A stretch of 64,000 nucleotides of DNA from Pelecanus crispus (Eukaryota > Chordata > Aves > Pelecaniformes > Pelecanidae), in assembly GCF_030463565.1 (NCBI RefSeq), contig NC_134656.1, forward strand, positions 6,682,501-6,746,500, read 5' to 3'. Position numbers and translations under genes: made by a program. Below are positions 26,701-38,700 of this stretch, one piece after another (position 1 is the stretch's first letter; every line of letters begins with the position of its first letter). Below the pieces are notes generated by a model. The model made no database searches. It was not told the origin of the DNA and was given only the letters and a program-made list of their open reading frames with translations.

Positions 26701-28284
26701 GGAAATTAGAGTCAGCTAAATGGAAAATCATCACTCTTTTCACTTTAAAATGCACCAGACGCTTTTTTTTCTACGACAAATTAATCTTCGGAGGCCTCGG
26801 TCTTCCTATTGACCTGGGGAGACACGGGTCCTCAGCAAAGACAAAAGCTGACGTTCCGCGGTGCTGGAGCCGGGCCGGAGCGCTGCCTGAGGACGGGCAC
26901 CGCAACACGGCTCCCGGCACCCTCACCCACCTCCGAAATCCTCCCCTCCCTCCTCCTCCTCAGAAAGACTCATGACAGGGAGAAGGAACAATTGCTGAAT
27001 AATCTCCAGCCCCGACAGTACTTCAAAGGCAGGTTTTTCGGGCCAGGCTGCGCTCCTTGCCAGTGCTGTGCGGGATGCAGCGCTCAGCTCTTACTCCTTT
27101 GGCAGCCCCACAGCCATATCCAGAAACTAATTACTTAAAAAGGAAATAAATGTCACCCACATGGTTGTAAGCAAAACCCCGGGCAGGACAAAGAGCCCCA
27201 CCAGGATCTGCACTCTCATGCAGTACGATCAAGGGACGAATGAGCTGTTTCCATTCATTGAGATGGGCTGTTTACTCTGAGGACTACTGATGTCGTTAGA
27301 TGTGCCCACTGTGCGCCTTTAAGTTCACCAGAGCAGTTGATCAGACACAGTGCTGAACTGCCTCTGCTCCCATCCTACGGCACCCTCCTCCCCCAGGATG
27401 GCTTTAGGCATCGTCACCTTCTGAACAGCAACACACACTGGTGCCAAAGATGCAGGGACTTCCTGGCACCAGTTCTGCTCTAACCTTTACAGAGATAACT
27501 GGCACATTCAAATAGAATAATTTTATTTTTTTTTTAAAAATGACATTCACCATTTGTAATGGTCAAAATCTGAGAACCAAATTTCTAAAGCAAGTTGGTG
27601 AGGGCAAGTCCAGTGTGGCTGAGTAACGCAGAGGAGGCTCAGAGGTGTGAGCACCCTGCCGGAGCCTCACCGCTGCCCACAGCCTGCCCGTGCCCTGCCA
27701 GATCATAGATCCCTTAATTGGGACAGGACTTTGGCAGACCACTCACTTTTGGATGCATTCAATTTAGGGAAAAACAACTTACTCTAAGCAAGTAACAGAA
27801 GGAAAGCAATATCCTGAGGATTCTGGGGTAAGATCTCATCTCAGCTGTCCCGGTTTTCACTGGAGCTGCACCAGGATGGCAGCACTTCACACCCTCTGCT
27901 CCGCACAGCCTGGGTGCGAGCAAGCGCCCGGTGCCGGGCACAAGCGTTGGGGACCGCGCAGCTCTGGTGTTAACACTCCAGGATCTCAAAAACTCTGAGG
28001 TGCCAAGAGCTCCAGGTGACTTGGGACACGCAGAGGGAGCAACGGCGCATGGGACACGGCGCGAGGGACGGCTGTGCCCGTGCAACGCCTGTGCGACGCA
28101 GTGCTGGGGCCGGATGCGAGCAGGGGCTCTGGCCGGGCTCCGCCGTGCCGCAGGACGCAGGCTCCCAACCCACCCTGGCGCGCTCGCGGGCGAAGGCCCA
28201 GCGTAGCCAGATCCGGTCAATTTGAAAGTATTCCCTAATGGACTCCAGCCAAGCAAACATGGTACCATACAGTATCAAATAATT
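23751..28284. other. Intergenic region downstream of the RBM38 3' end
   Basis: It contains a G13 run (24334-24346), a C14 run (24898-24911), an A run near 25005-25021 and GC-rich blocks at 25.2-26.1 and 27.8-28.2 kb. One segment (24668-24817, plus strand) has exon-like splice signals and is described under findings. No frame matches PCK1, CTCFL or another expected neighbour. Confidence 0.55.
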
Positions 28285-28300
28285 TTAAAAGTTAAAATAG

Positions 28301-28306
28301 TTTATT
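28301..28306 (-). terminator. RBM38: Distal poly(A) signal AATAAA of RBM38
   Basis: A canonical hexamer on the minus strand sits at the end of the AT-rich 3'UTR block. A U-rich stretch and a TGTATGG stretch follow, as expected of a downstream element. A second AATAAA lies upstream at 28355-28360. Confidence 0.6.
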
Positions 28307-29321
28307 GCTGTTCTTTGTAGAAATGCACTTAACTTACATTGTCTGTTCTCTTCCTTTATTTGGCTGTTGGATTATAGGCATAAAAAGGTTACGTTTACCC
28401 ATTTGTTCAACGACATAACACCTTTTTTCTCTTTTGCTCCACTCACGATATTCTCCTAAGTTTCGCTGGCCAACAGCCCCAAATCTTTTTTACATAAATA
28501 CTGTAAATGTCTCCATAGGTTGCAGCATTGTAACAAAAGATCTACCAAAGTAGACAAAATGTTCGGTATTCTTGGTTGTTTTTTTGCATTTAAAAATATA
28601 CCTAAATTTGAGATAATCTTAACAGAGTAACAATTACAATAAGAAAATAGTACAGTGCGTTGACTAAAGGAATATTCTGCTCTCCTTCAAGCCAATATTC
28701 CCTTTTGCATGTTGAAGTGATTCAGCAATTACTTAAGAACTTTTACCTACATACAATAATTTAGTAAAATGAGAATTAAACAAGGCAGATACTTACTACT
28801 ATTCTTCTGTCTGCAATTCACAGCTCATGCGAATAAAATCGCAATAAATATTAAAAAATAGTTTTTCTTTTTCTTTTGTTTTTCTTTTCTGTAAGGCATC
28901 TCTGAGTATTACAAAGTTTTTGTACAACCAAAAAAATAAGATTGCTTTTTTCCATGTTCTCCGAGTACCTCTGTACCTCAACAGTAACTAAGAGGACTGC
29001 AGGTTGGATGAGGAGGGGAGGGCTGACGGGGTAGGGCCGGAAAGACGACCATGGGCGATGGAAGCAGACCGCGATGTGTGCAAGAAGCTGTAGTTTTCCT
29101 GTGAATCCTTTTCAGTCACTTTTAGAACATCCTCAAGACAGTATCTGTCCAGACTGAAAAAAAGCAACTTACCAGAGGTCCATTTTCATGAGCACAGTCA
29201 GACTGCAAGGGTTTGGGTTCGCCCTTAACACTATAAATAGCTTAGGTATTGATATGCACCTACGTAAAGGGGATAAAGGGGTGGGGTGATTTTTTTTTTC
29301 ACTACTTTTTGTTTTGTTTCT

Positions 29322-29327
29322 TTTATT
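29322..29327 (-). terminator. RBM38: Proximal poly(A) signal AATAAA of RBM38
   Basis: A canonical AATAAA read on the minus strand lies about 90 nt past the stop codon within an A-rich stretch. Use of it would give a 3'UTR of roughly 110 nt and skip nearly all of the U-rich sequence. The A-rich context is also prone to internal priming in cDNA libraries, so it may not be used. Confidence 0.4.
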
Positions 29328-29414
29328 GGTTTTTTTTTTGTTGCTTTTGTTGTCCTAGACGTATTCTTCCATTGTAAAAGATTGTCCTGGGTGGCGAAGG
29401 CGCGGGCAGGGCCC

Positions 29415-29715
29415 TTACTGCATGCGGTCGGGCTGCAGCTGTTGGGGCTGGTACTGCACGAACGCGGTGGCGGGCGCCGCTGGGTTGCTGGCGGTGATGG
29501 GAGGCTGGACGGCGCCCGTGTAGCCATATCCCACAAACCCGGCAGCGGGGGAGGCAGCGTAGGGGTACTGGTCGTAGGCAGCAGTGGTGTACTGGGAATA
29601 GGCTTGGCTGGCGGCGGTGTAGTCGATGTAGGGAGACGTGATGGACTGCACAGGGGTAGGGATCACCACGCTGGGCTGGATGATAGCTTGGGGGTAAACA
29701 TAGTGAGGCGTGAGT
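29415..29715 (-). CDS. RBM38: RBM38 coding exon 4 (C-terminus and stop)
   Basis: Starts after a CCGCAG acceptor with the last base of a split Gly codon, reads [10 protein letters not shown] and ends QLQPDRMQ-stop (TAA at 29415-29417). It encodes the low-complexity Tyr/Ala/Pro/Gln C-terminal region, including a DQYPYAAS stretch conserved in the family. Confidence 0.95.
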
Positions 29716-32700
29716 CTGCGGAGGCAAAGGGAGAGAGTCAGTGAGGGGCTGGGCTCCCTCCAGCCTGCACGTTCCCCTCCTTCCCCTCCAAATTCATGCG
29801 CATCAGCCACAGAAACGGTGCTGCCCTCAAGGCAGGGGTGCTGCTCGGGGTGGAGGGAATGAAAAGCAAAACACTCCTCGACCCCAAGGGTGGAAGTAGT
29901 GCAAAGGTGAAGCATGGACTGCAAGAACGGACACACACCCTGGTCTCCATGTCTTGTATCTCCCACTATCCAGGCTGCTCGTCCCCAGAATAACCTCCCT
30001 GGACAGCCGCAACAAAGCCCTGGCCTGACTGACTTGCCATACCTCCCCGGTCCCCACGTGCCCTGCCTGCCCCTGCCAGCCTCGCCACCTCCCGAATCCT
30101 CCAGCTCCACGCTTCCCCCGGCAATGCCCAAACCCTGCTGGGGGCTCCTGAGGACCCACAGCCCCCATGGGGCACCCCCCAGCACCGGGGACACCGGGTC
30201 GCTCCTCCGCTCGTCCCACCAGGGACGGCCACCGTCCCCGGGCACAGCCGAGGGCCCTCCACTTGCCAGCTGTTATCAGTTACCACACATTTAAGCCAGT
30301 GTTTCCATAACACTGGATGTTTAGGGCAATGCTACAGGGTGTTTGTTGTAAAACACGAGATATTAATTCTGGTTTTCTTCCCTTCAGCAACACTCCTCAC
30401 TAGCAACCGTGCCAGCAGCCCCCGGCCTGGCAGCGATGCTCGTGTGCCCATGAGCTTTTACACCCAGGCTCTGCGGCCAGCCGGCCCCCAGCATTTCCTC
30501 TGCCCTTTCCACGCAGGGCCTAAAGCGTTGCTTTTCACCAGCCGGTTTGCCCCCGCCCTGAGGTAGCCATGCTGCTGAGAGGAATTTAACAACACCACAG
30601 TCAATTGAAGTCCAAAGATCCTGGAGATGATTAATGCAGGATTGCCGACTAATTTGCTAGAAACTGCTAATGAGGAGGAAAGAAAAAAAAAAAAAAAAAA
30701 GCAGCAAAATGAAAGGGCTATATTTTCCAAATGGCCCACAACAAGTCGGGCTTCAAACAAGAGCAAAAACCATGCAAACCTGAAGGCTTAGGTCCATCCA
30801 CACAAACTGCCACGGGCCAGACAAAACCAGGCACTTGCACACACAGCCGCAGAGTGCAAACAGTATCTGCCTGCACAGCTCTCAGCAGCGGAGAGCTCCG
30901 TTGCACGCAGGCTTCGCAGATTTGGGGCTTGTTTAGAAAATAGGGGTGTGCAGACTGTCACCACCAAACGGCACACGGCCGCTGAAAGATCAGCCACGTA
31001 CACCAAAAAGCGCACGCTGTGGAAAAGGTCGCTTTGGCCGGCTGCTCGCTGAATCACGTAAGGCGACAGCATGAACCAAAAGCTATCCTGCAGACAGCTT
31101 GTTCCACCCTGCCCCCAAAAACAACTCATTCTGGCAAACAAAAAAACCAAGGTAAAACTCTGCAAAGAGCTGATGCAGATTCAAATATTTTGGGGATTTT
31201 TGTGTGGATGAGTGTGACAGCACATTTTCAAACACAACCACTTTTAAAAGCCTCCCACAGGCTTTTCACAAGACGCAGGCTTGTACGTGCCCGAACCCTT
31301 CTCTGAAGCCGAGCTCAGCTGCTCGGAGAGGACATCTTGCCCACTCGTCCGCCTGAGCTCCGGGGTCGGAAACCCCAGCAGGCTCAGCACGCGGCCCAGC
31401 AGCGGGGCCCGGCGCTCTGCGCTTCACGGGCACTCGCAGCCGGGGACTGGAAACTTCTGCCGGGGACTGGAAATTTCTGCCGGATGGCTCACTGGCCTCC
31501 CTCCTTCCACCCGAGTGTCCGTCCTAGGTCTCAGCCACCACCTAAAAGGTACTGGGGCCCACCCGGGGCTGCCCCCCATCCAGCAGTTACGGGCTGTTCC
31601 CATTTGCTTTACAACCAGCACTGGATGGTTTCACCCACTCTTCAGGCAGGAGGAAGGCCTCTTGCAAACAAGTGCTCAGCTGAACCGAGTCTTCTCCTGT
31701 TTTCCCACTCACATATGCACTTTGGTTTTTCTTGAGGCGATTTGCATGATGAGAGAATGATTATTCCCCTCCACACACAGCAACGCTGCCTCCGAAATCA
31801 GGGACCTCAGACATAATGGAGCCACCCGAGAGGAGCAGCACCGGGGAGGAGGACGGAGGGTGGAGCAGCACCTCAACCTCTGGCTGCGTAAGAGCAAGAC
31901 CGTCTCCAGAGGCCAGAGCCGTCCCCAGCGTAGCACAGAAAGGGACCTCACAGTCCCTCCGTCCATAAACGCGCCGTACCCAGTATCACCCTGTGACTAA
32001 GAAGAATGAGATGAGGCAGCAGAAATTCACTGAATCACGTTTGGTTTACCTCCGATCTAAACTGAGTCCGGCACAGCTGAATCAGAGCTGGAGCTTACGC
32101 AGCCCAGACCAAGGGCTCTTCATGTCGCGCGCTCTCAGCAGCCGGCTGCAGCAGCCGCCCCTTCCGAGGAGTTGGGCCCAGTCCCAGCCCAGAGGTTCCT
32201 CATGCTTCGTTTGTTTTGTTTCATTTTGTTTTAAATAACGCAGAGGTGCGATACCGCTCTCTTGGCCTGCCAGGGTCTGGGAAAAGGCTCCGCAGAGGCA
32301 CCCCCAGGCACTGGCCCACGCAGCTGCTGGGGATGAGACGAGGGGACCCCACGCATGCCTCTTGCTCTACCCCCTCGTAAATCAGCAGCTTGGACAGCAG
32401 CCTGCATCCCAGACTGGTGACGGATGCTCTGGCTGCCTGTTCCTTCTCCCTACATGCGTCCCGCTACTGGGCTTCCAGCTACTCCAGGGCTTGATAAAGT
32501 TAAAAGCACCCCACAAACACAACAAAAAAACCAAATGCACAATCCTCGCACTCAGGACTCACTAAAAAACACCCACCAGCAGGAGCAGAGGAGGGGCCTG
32601 CGCTTTTCCTGCACACAGGCATTCAGCCTGCACCTGCAAAATGACCAGGAGGATGGTCCGAGAGCCTCCGAGCATTCCAGCCTGAGCATCATCCTGTTAG

Positions 32701-35700
32701 AGCAGCTCCGCAGGTCACCCCTCAACGCCCCTTGCCACCACCCAACTGCTATTCGGAGCCGGCACACGCCACACAGAGGACGTGGCCACGTGCAGGGCCG
32801 TCAGGGCAAGCACACACTCCCAACTCATCCCTGAGAAACGCCGCACGTCAGCTTTGCTTTCACGTACACCGCTCCTCCATGGCAGCTCCCACGGTGTGCT
32901 CCAGAGAGACAGCAAATCCACGACATCCTGCACTACATTTTGCTCAACAAGGAAAAATTCCAGCTCTTCGATGCTACTTTGAATAAAAAGCACCATTAGC
33001 TAAGAAGACAATAAGCGTTCCTGTACTCTGTTTCCAGAAATACACCCCAGCCCAATACGTACACAAGCGCACATCACACACCATAGTTTACTGCACTGGA
33101 AAAATCACACTCAGCAACTCCAGAATCTGCTTCTATGTAAAAGGGAAGGTTCTTTTGGTCTGTGGGGCTTTAAGAATTTAGCTAGAAATTTCAAACATGA
33201 TACGCAGTTTGGACTTCTGAATTAAGTGGACAGATGGCAACTCATCAATCAAAACAAAACACACAACCCAAGGTAAGGTCACTTTGATGACTTGCAGCTA
33301 CAAACAAAACCAAACCAGTGCAGTATGATGAAGTTCTCTGCTGGCTACATTTAGGATCCACAGAAGGTCTTAAAATCTTTCCCCCCCTTCCATTATTTCT
33401 GAAGATGATATTTCAGGGTGGTGGTGGTGGTGGGAAAAGTGCTTTTAGAGTTCTTTTTCTAAAAATCAGCAAACTCTAATCTGAATTTCTACAGAGTGAG
33501 TCACATCTGTGTTTTAAGATGCCTTTCCCTTCCTCCCTGCAGTTTTCCTCCCTCCCCCACAACAGCCCCTGCCAGCCAGAAGAGAACTTCATCTCATCTA
33601 GAATACACACAACGTGATTATAAAACGTCAACCAAGTGATCAGCCATCGCCACCACACGTCAAAGTCATCCCGTGAACAGCAGACATACGAGATACTTAT
33701 GGCATTACAATTAATCACAGGCAAAGGCTGCAAAACATAACAAACGTGGTCAAACCTAAGTCTAGAGCTGGCAGTGGCCGCAGGAGGGACTCGGGAGGGC
33801 CGTCGCGGTGCAGGAGGGCAGCCGGGACCGCCACGCTAGCCCACGTTCCTAACTACGTGGCACGACGCCACACTGCCCTGGCAGCCAAAATTGAAAGAAC
33901 AAAAAAGATGGTTACAGAGTCATCGGCAGAGGAGGTGCAGACTCGGCTTCTCCTTTTGCTGTGCAAAATATGAAGGACAGAACAAAAGCAGCCCGGTTTT
34001 GGTGCAGTCCTGGGTGGAGATGTTCAAATGCATCAGGTAAGGCTTGCAGCTACCAGCGCCCTCGGCTCCTGGGAGGTGAAAGAGTGGACTTTTTAAAACC
34101 TGCCGTCACCTGGTTCTCCCCACGGCACCGGCAGGGCTGCCGGGGGCACGCTGCAGGGCAGGGGTGGTTGGTGGGTAGCGGCAGCCCCAAGGGCAGCCAG
34201 GAAGAAGGGATCAGTCAGTTGGCCATGTGTCCCACACCCCCTCCCAAACGGCAAGGAAGAGGAACGAGCTAACGAGGCCCTCTCCCTCATCAGCAGCTCT
34301 ATCTGACTGAGCTCATCTCAGAGGCATTTTATATAGTTGATTATTTTAGGTCTGATTTACACCTAAAATGTGTTTTAGCTGCACCTTCTCAGCTCTCCCC
34401 CATCCTGCAGGACTTCCTACGCATGAGCCATGAGCAGCTCCTGCAAGCTGCATGGGTCCGGGAGAGCAGTGAGCAGGAGTTCCTGACCCCCGTGATCTCT
34501 GCCAGCCATGCTGGGAGCTGTTTTCACTGCTTCTGGAGAGGTGGGAGACAACTGCAACCCTCGGTCAAGAGGGACACAGCATCGTGCAAATGCTTGGGAA
34601 ACAAGGAGGGGCACAGGGCTCTTGGCAGCCTCACAGAGATCAGCACACAAATGCCACCACCACGACCAGCCTTTTATTCCTTGAAGAATAAAAGAAACAG
34701 AGCTCTTTGTGTCTGCCAGTGAAGGCACAAATTCTGGCATTTGACCCCAGGAATTTGGCTTCCATTTCCACTAGAGTTGACCCGTTAGCTGCTACAGGAA
34801 CACCCACACTGCCACAACATGTGATGGCAGGCGGTGCCAGGCTTCAGTTGGTAGGTGGTACTGCAGAACAAGCTGAGCATAGCCCCAGCTGTCCATGACA
34901 GCAACATGAAAACTACCTCTGGTGAAGTAACACCTCCAACCACAGCCTGGATGACAGATTTCAATCATAGAATGGTTTGGGTTGGAAGGGACCTTCAAAA
35001 TCATCTTGTTCCAACCGCCTCCGCCATAGGCAGGGACACCTTCCACTAGACCAGGTTGCTCAAAGCCCCATCCAACCTGGCTTTGAACACTTACAGGGAT
35101 GGGGCATCCACAACTCCTCTGGGCAACCTGTTCCAGTGCCTCACCACCCTCATAGTGAAGAACTTCTTCCTTATATCTAATCTAAATCTACCCTCTTTCA
35201 GTTTAAAGCCATTAAGCCTTGTCCTATCACTACATGCCCTTGTAAAAAGTCCCTCTCCAGCTTTCCTGGAGACCCCCCTTCAGGTACGAGAAGGCTGCTG
35301 TAAGGTCTCCCTGGACCCTTCTCTTCTCCAGGCTGAACAACCCCAATTCTCTCAGCCTGTCTTCACAGCAGAGGTGCTCCAGCCTTCGGATCATCTTCAT
35401 GGCCCTCCTCTGGACTCACTCCAACAGGTCCATGTCCTTCTTACATTGGGGGCCCCAGAGCTGGACGCAGCACTGCAGGTGAGGTCTCACCAGAGCAGAG
35501 TAGAGGGGCAGAATCCCCTCCCTCGACCTGCTGGCCACGCTGCTTTTGATGCAGCCCAGGATACGGTTGGCTTTCTGGGCTGCAAGCGCACATTGCCAGG
35601 TCATGTTGAGCTTCTCATCAACCAACACCCCAAGCCCTTCTCCTCAGGGCTGCTCTCATTCCCTTCATCCCCCAGCCTGCATTTGTGCTTGGGATTGCCC

Positions 35701-38700
35701 TGAGCCATGTGCAGGACCTTGCACTTGGCCTTGCTGAACTTCATGAGGTTCGCACGGGCCCACCTCTCAAGCCTGTCAAGGTCCCTCTGGATGGCATCCC
35801 TTCCCTCCAGCGTGTCAACCACACCACATAGCTTGGTGTCGTCGGCAAACTTGCTGAGGGTGCACCCAATCCCACTGTTCCATGTTGCCGACAAAGATGT
35901 TAAACAGTGCCAGTCCCAATACCGACCCCTGAGGAACGCCACTCGTCACTGGTCTCCACTTCGACATCGAGCTGTTGACCGCAACTCTTCGAGTGTGACC
36001 ATCCAGCCAATTCCTTATCCACTGAGTGGTCCACCCGTCAAATCCATGTCTCTCCAATTTAGGGACAAGGATGTCATGCAGGACAGTGTCCAATGCTTTG
36101 CACAAGTCCAGGTAGATGATGTCAGGTGCTCTTTCTTTATCCACCCATGCTGTAACCCCATTGTAGAAGGCCACCAAATTTGTCAGGCACGATTTGCTCT
36201 TAGTGAAGCCATGTTGGTTGTCACCAATCACATCCTTATTTTCTATATGCCTTAGCATAGTTTCCAGGAGGATCTGCTCCATGATGGTGCTGGGCACAGA
36301 GGTGAGACTGACTGGCCTGTAGTTCCCCAGGTCTTCCTTTTCTCCCTTTTTAAAAAAGGGGGTCATGTTTCCCATTTTCCAGTCAGTGGGAACTTCACTG
36401 GCCTGCCACGACTTCTCAAATATGATGGATAGCGGCTTAGCAACTTCATCCACCAGGACCCACAGATGCATTTGGAGATGTATTTTGAAGTGGATTCATG
36501 AGTGTAAGAGAACCAGACAGGAGCTGCTCAAGGAAGCACACCCCAAAGGAAAGCAGCAGCAGTCCAGAAGCATTTGCATTAGCACTTGCATTAGCAGTGC
36601 TGCAACACCACCTCGGTGCTGGTGATGCACAGACACATCCTGATGTAACTCATGCCCCAAGAACATCATTGCTGAAGGACACTCCCAAGCCAGCAAGCGC
36701 TCACCTCGTGGAGCTACTTTAAGTAAACCTGCAGGGAGTGGTGGCAGGCTTGGCAAGACGTATCGTAGGGGCCCCAGCCACAACGGCAGGCTGTAGAAAC
36801 CTGAGAAATTTGGGTCCTGTACTCAAATCCAGACACAACGAGGAGGGGCTACAGGCTAGAGCATGGCCAGGGCAGTCCCTGCCTGCCAAAAAGGACTCTT
36901 GCTCTGGGAGGAAATCACACAGAATTTATCCGCCAGCACTTTGGTGCAGATCAGGACATTCGTTGTGGCCCGACCACTCCACCATCCATCAGCTTTCACT
37001 GACACAGGCTGGGCTTCAACCACTGACATGACAAACCTCTGAATCCTGAAATGTGCCTACTAAAGCGGATTTAAACATGCACTGAAATGTCAATGGCTTC
37101 TGCCTCATCAGCCAGCTATCTCAGCCAGCCTGAAGTAAGACAAGGATGAACTCTGCAGCCCCGTGGTCCAGTAGTTATCCTTACTGACATAAACACAAAA
37201 TAGCAAACCAACCAACCCAATTTCTGCTCATCTTGCAACTAATTTGCCTGTCTGTCTTCTACTCATCCTCCTCTGGCCCTCTGGGAAGATTTATACCATA
37301 GACTGTGCTAACAGGTACACGAGTGGGTTTCCTGCTTCCCTGTTGGGAGCAGACGTCACCACGCTGGTGGCAATCACCAAGGAACGACCTGCCACAACAG
37401 ACTGTCCCAGGCTGGAATCAGGACAAGAGAAAAAGTGAGCATACTGCAGGATTCGGTAATAACCTCTGCTGGTTGCTGAGCCTACCAAAACCATTGCTCA
37501 AGAAATACAAATGCCAACTTAAGGGTACAAGAGCAATCATGATTTCAATTTATTTTCATTTCGGTGGAGAGAGAAAATTTAAGGAACCGGAGGCACCACA
37601 GTAGCTGAGAACCTGTCATAGCCCAGCAATGTCCTCATTTTACAGTGTTAGCACATCTTGACTTCATGATGCAACAAACTAATGGCCCGTAGGGGAGGAA
37701 GGTGGATCCCACATAAACAAGTAAAAAGAAATGCCATCTACACCTTCCCCCGTAGCCGGTGCAGAGGTGTGGGGAAAAAAAATGAAAGAAATAAGAAAAA
37801 AAGAGGTTGCAGGCCAAAGATGAGAGTACATCTGCTCACAAAGATCTCACCCTTTTTCTCAGCTTAACCAAGAGTCTGAGATCAACATGCTCAGCTCCAC
37901 CATGAATTAGCCAGGCTCAACAATTTACAGTGTTATCCTCTGCATCTTGCTTCCCCCACACCCAAAGGAAAAAGGAAAAAAAAAAGAAAAAAAATTCCAA
38001 AGGCATGTTGAGCCAGACCAAAAATAGTTTTGGAGAAGCAGGCTGAAAAACACTCAGGTAGCAGGAGATAACATCTGCCTGAAACAAGAGCCATCTGGCA
38101 CCAAGGAAAAAGCCACATGGAAGTTTATCCGCAACTAGTCAGCTATTCAGAGAAGGAAAAAACCCTCCCCTTTCGAGTTATCAGCACAGCCAAAATAGAA
38201 ACGAACTGACAGAAGAAACAGAAAATGCTTCACACCAGTGCACTACAGGAGTCCTTCAGCATCAGTGTGAGAAACCCAGGAGGATGCTAAATTCATCCTG
38301 TCCACACAGGAGGAAAACCAGAGGCTCTGACAGATTAACCCAGGAAGCCCCAGGAACTCCACCTTCAACTAAGCCTTCCAATTTTCTTCTGCAATCTAGA
38401 GAAAATAAAAGGCTGCAGAAACATCTCTAAAGTCTTCTCACGTACCTGACAAGTTTTGGCATAATATATACTAAATTGACTACTTTCAACTGGTTCCATT
38501 TTTGAACAGACTTTCTTTCTTTACACATGATCCCCTCCACTGACGTTTAATTAAAACCATCCACACATTTGATTGACCAACAACTTTTTCTTGGATAATG
38601 AAGTATTTTGAAGCAGAATGCTTTAGCTATGGAATAAGCAATGAAATACCTATTTTTGATAAAAGAAAACCTACACTGATAAAACAAGTCATTTCTCAGC

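Larger units (their letters stand above)
28285..29414 (-). other. RBM38: RBM38 3'UTR with distal and proximal poly(A) signals
   Basis: After the stop codon at 29415 the minus strand is U- and A-rich for about 1.1 kb, in contrast to the GC-rich sequence beyond it. AATAAA signals on the minus strand lie at 29322-29327 (about 90 nt after the stop), 28355-28360 and 28301-28306. The last is followed by a U/GU-rich stretch, so cleavage near 28280-28290 is the best guess for the long form. AUUUA-type elements are present (for example near 28490). U- and AU-rich elements are the known target class of RBM38-family RRMs, so feedback on its own transcript is possible; that is inference. Confidence 0.65.

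Noticed and set aside
27700-27745. Short ATCATAGAT-like text that resembles a CR1 3' end
   Set aside because: Only a few bases match the CR1 terminus and no CR1 body follows, so it is not supported as an element.
27759-28268. 169-codon minus-strand open frame just beyond the RBM38 3' end
   Set aside because: It lies past the best poly(A) signal and has biased composition, no domain and no splice link to RBM38 that I can see.
1062-28284. Search for CTCFL, PCK1, ZBP1 or PMEPA1 coding exons expected on this side of RBM38
   Set aside because: No zinc-finger arrays, PEPCK motifs or other family signatures were seen. The genes, if present, are beyond the window.
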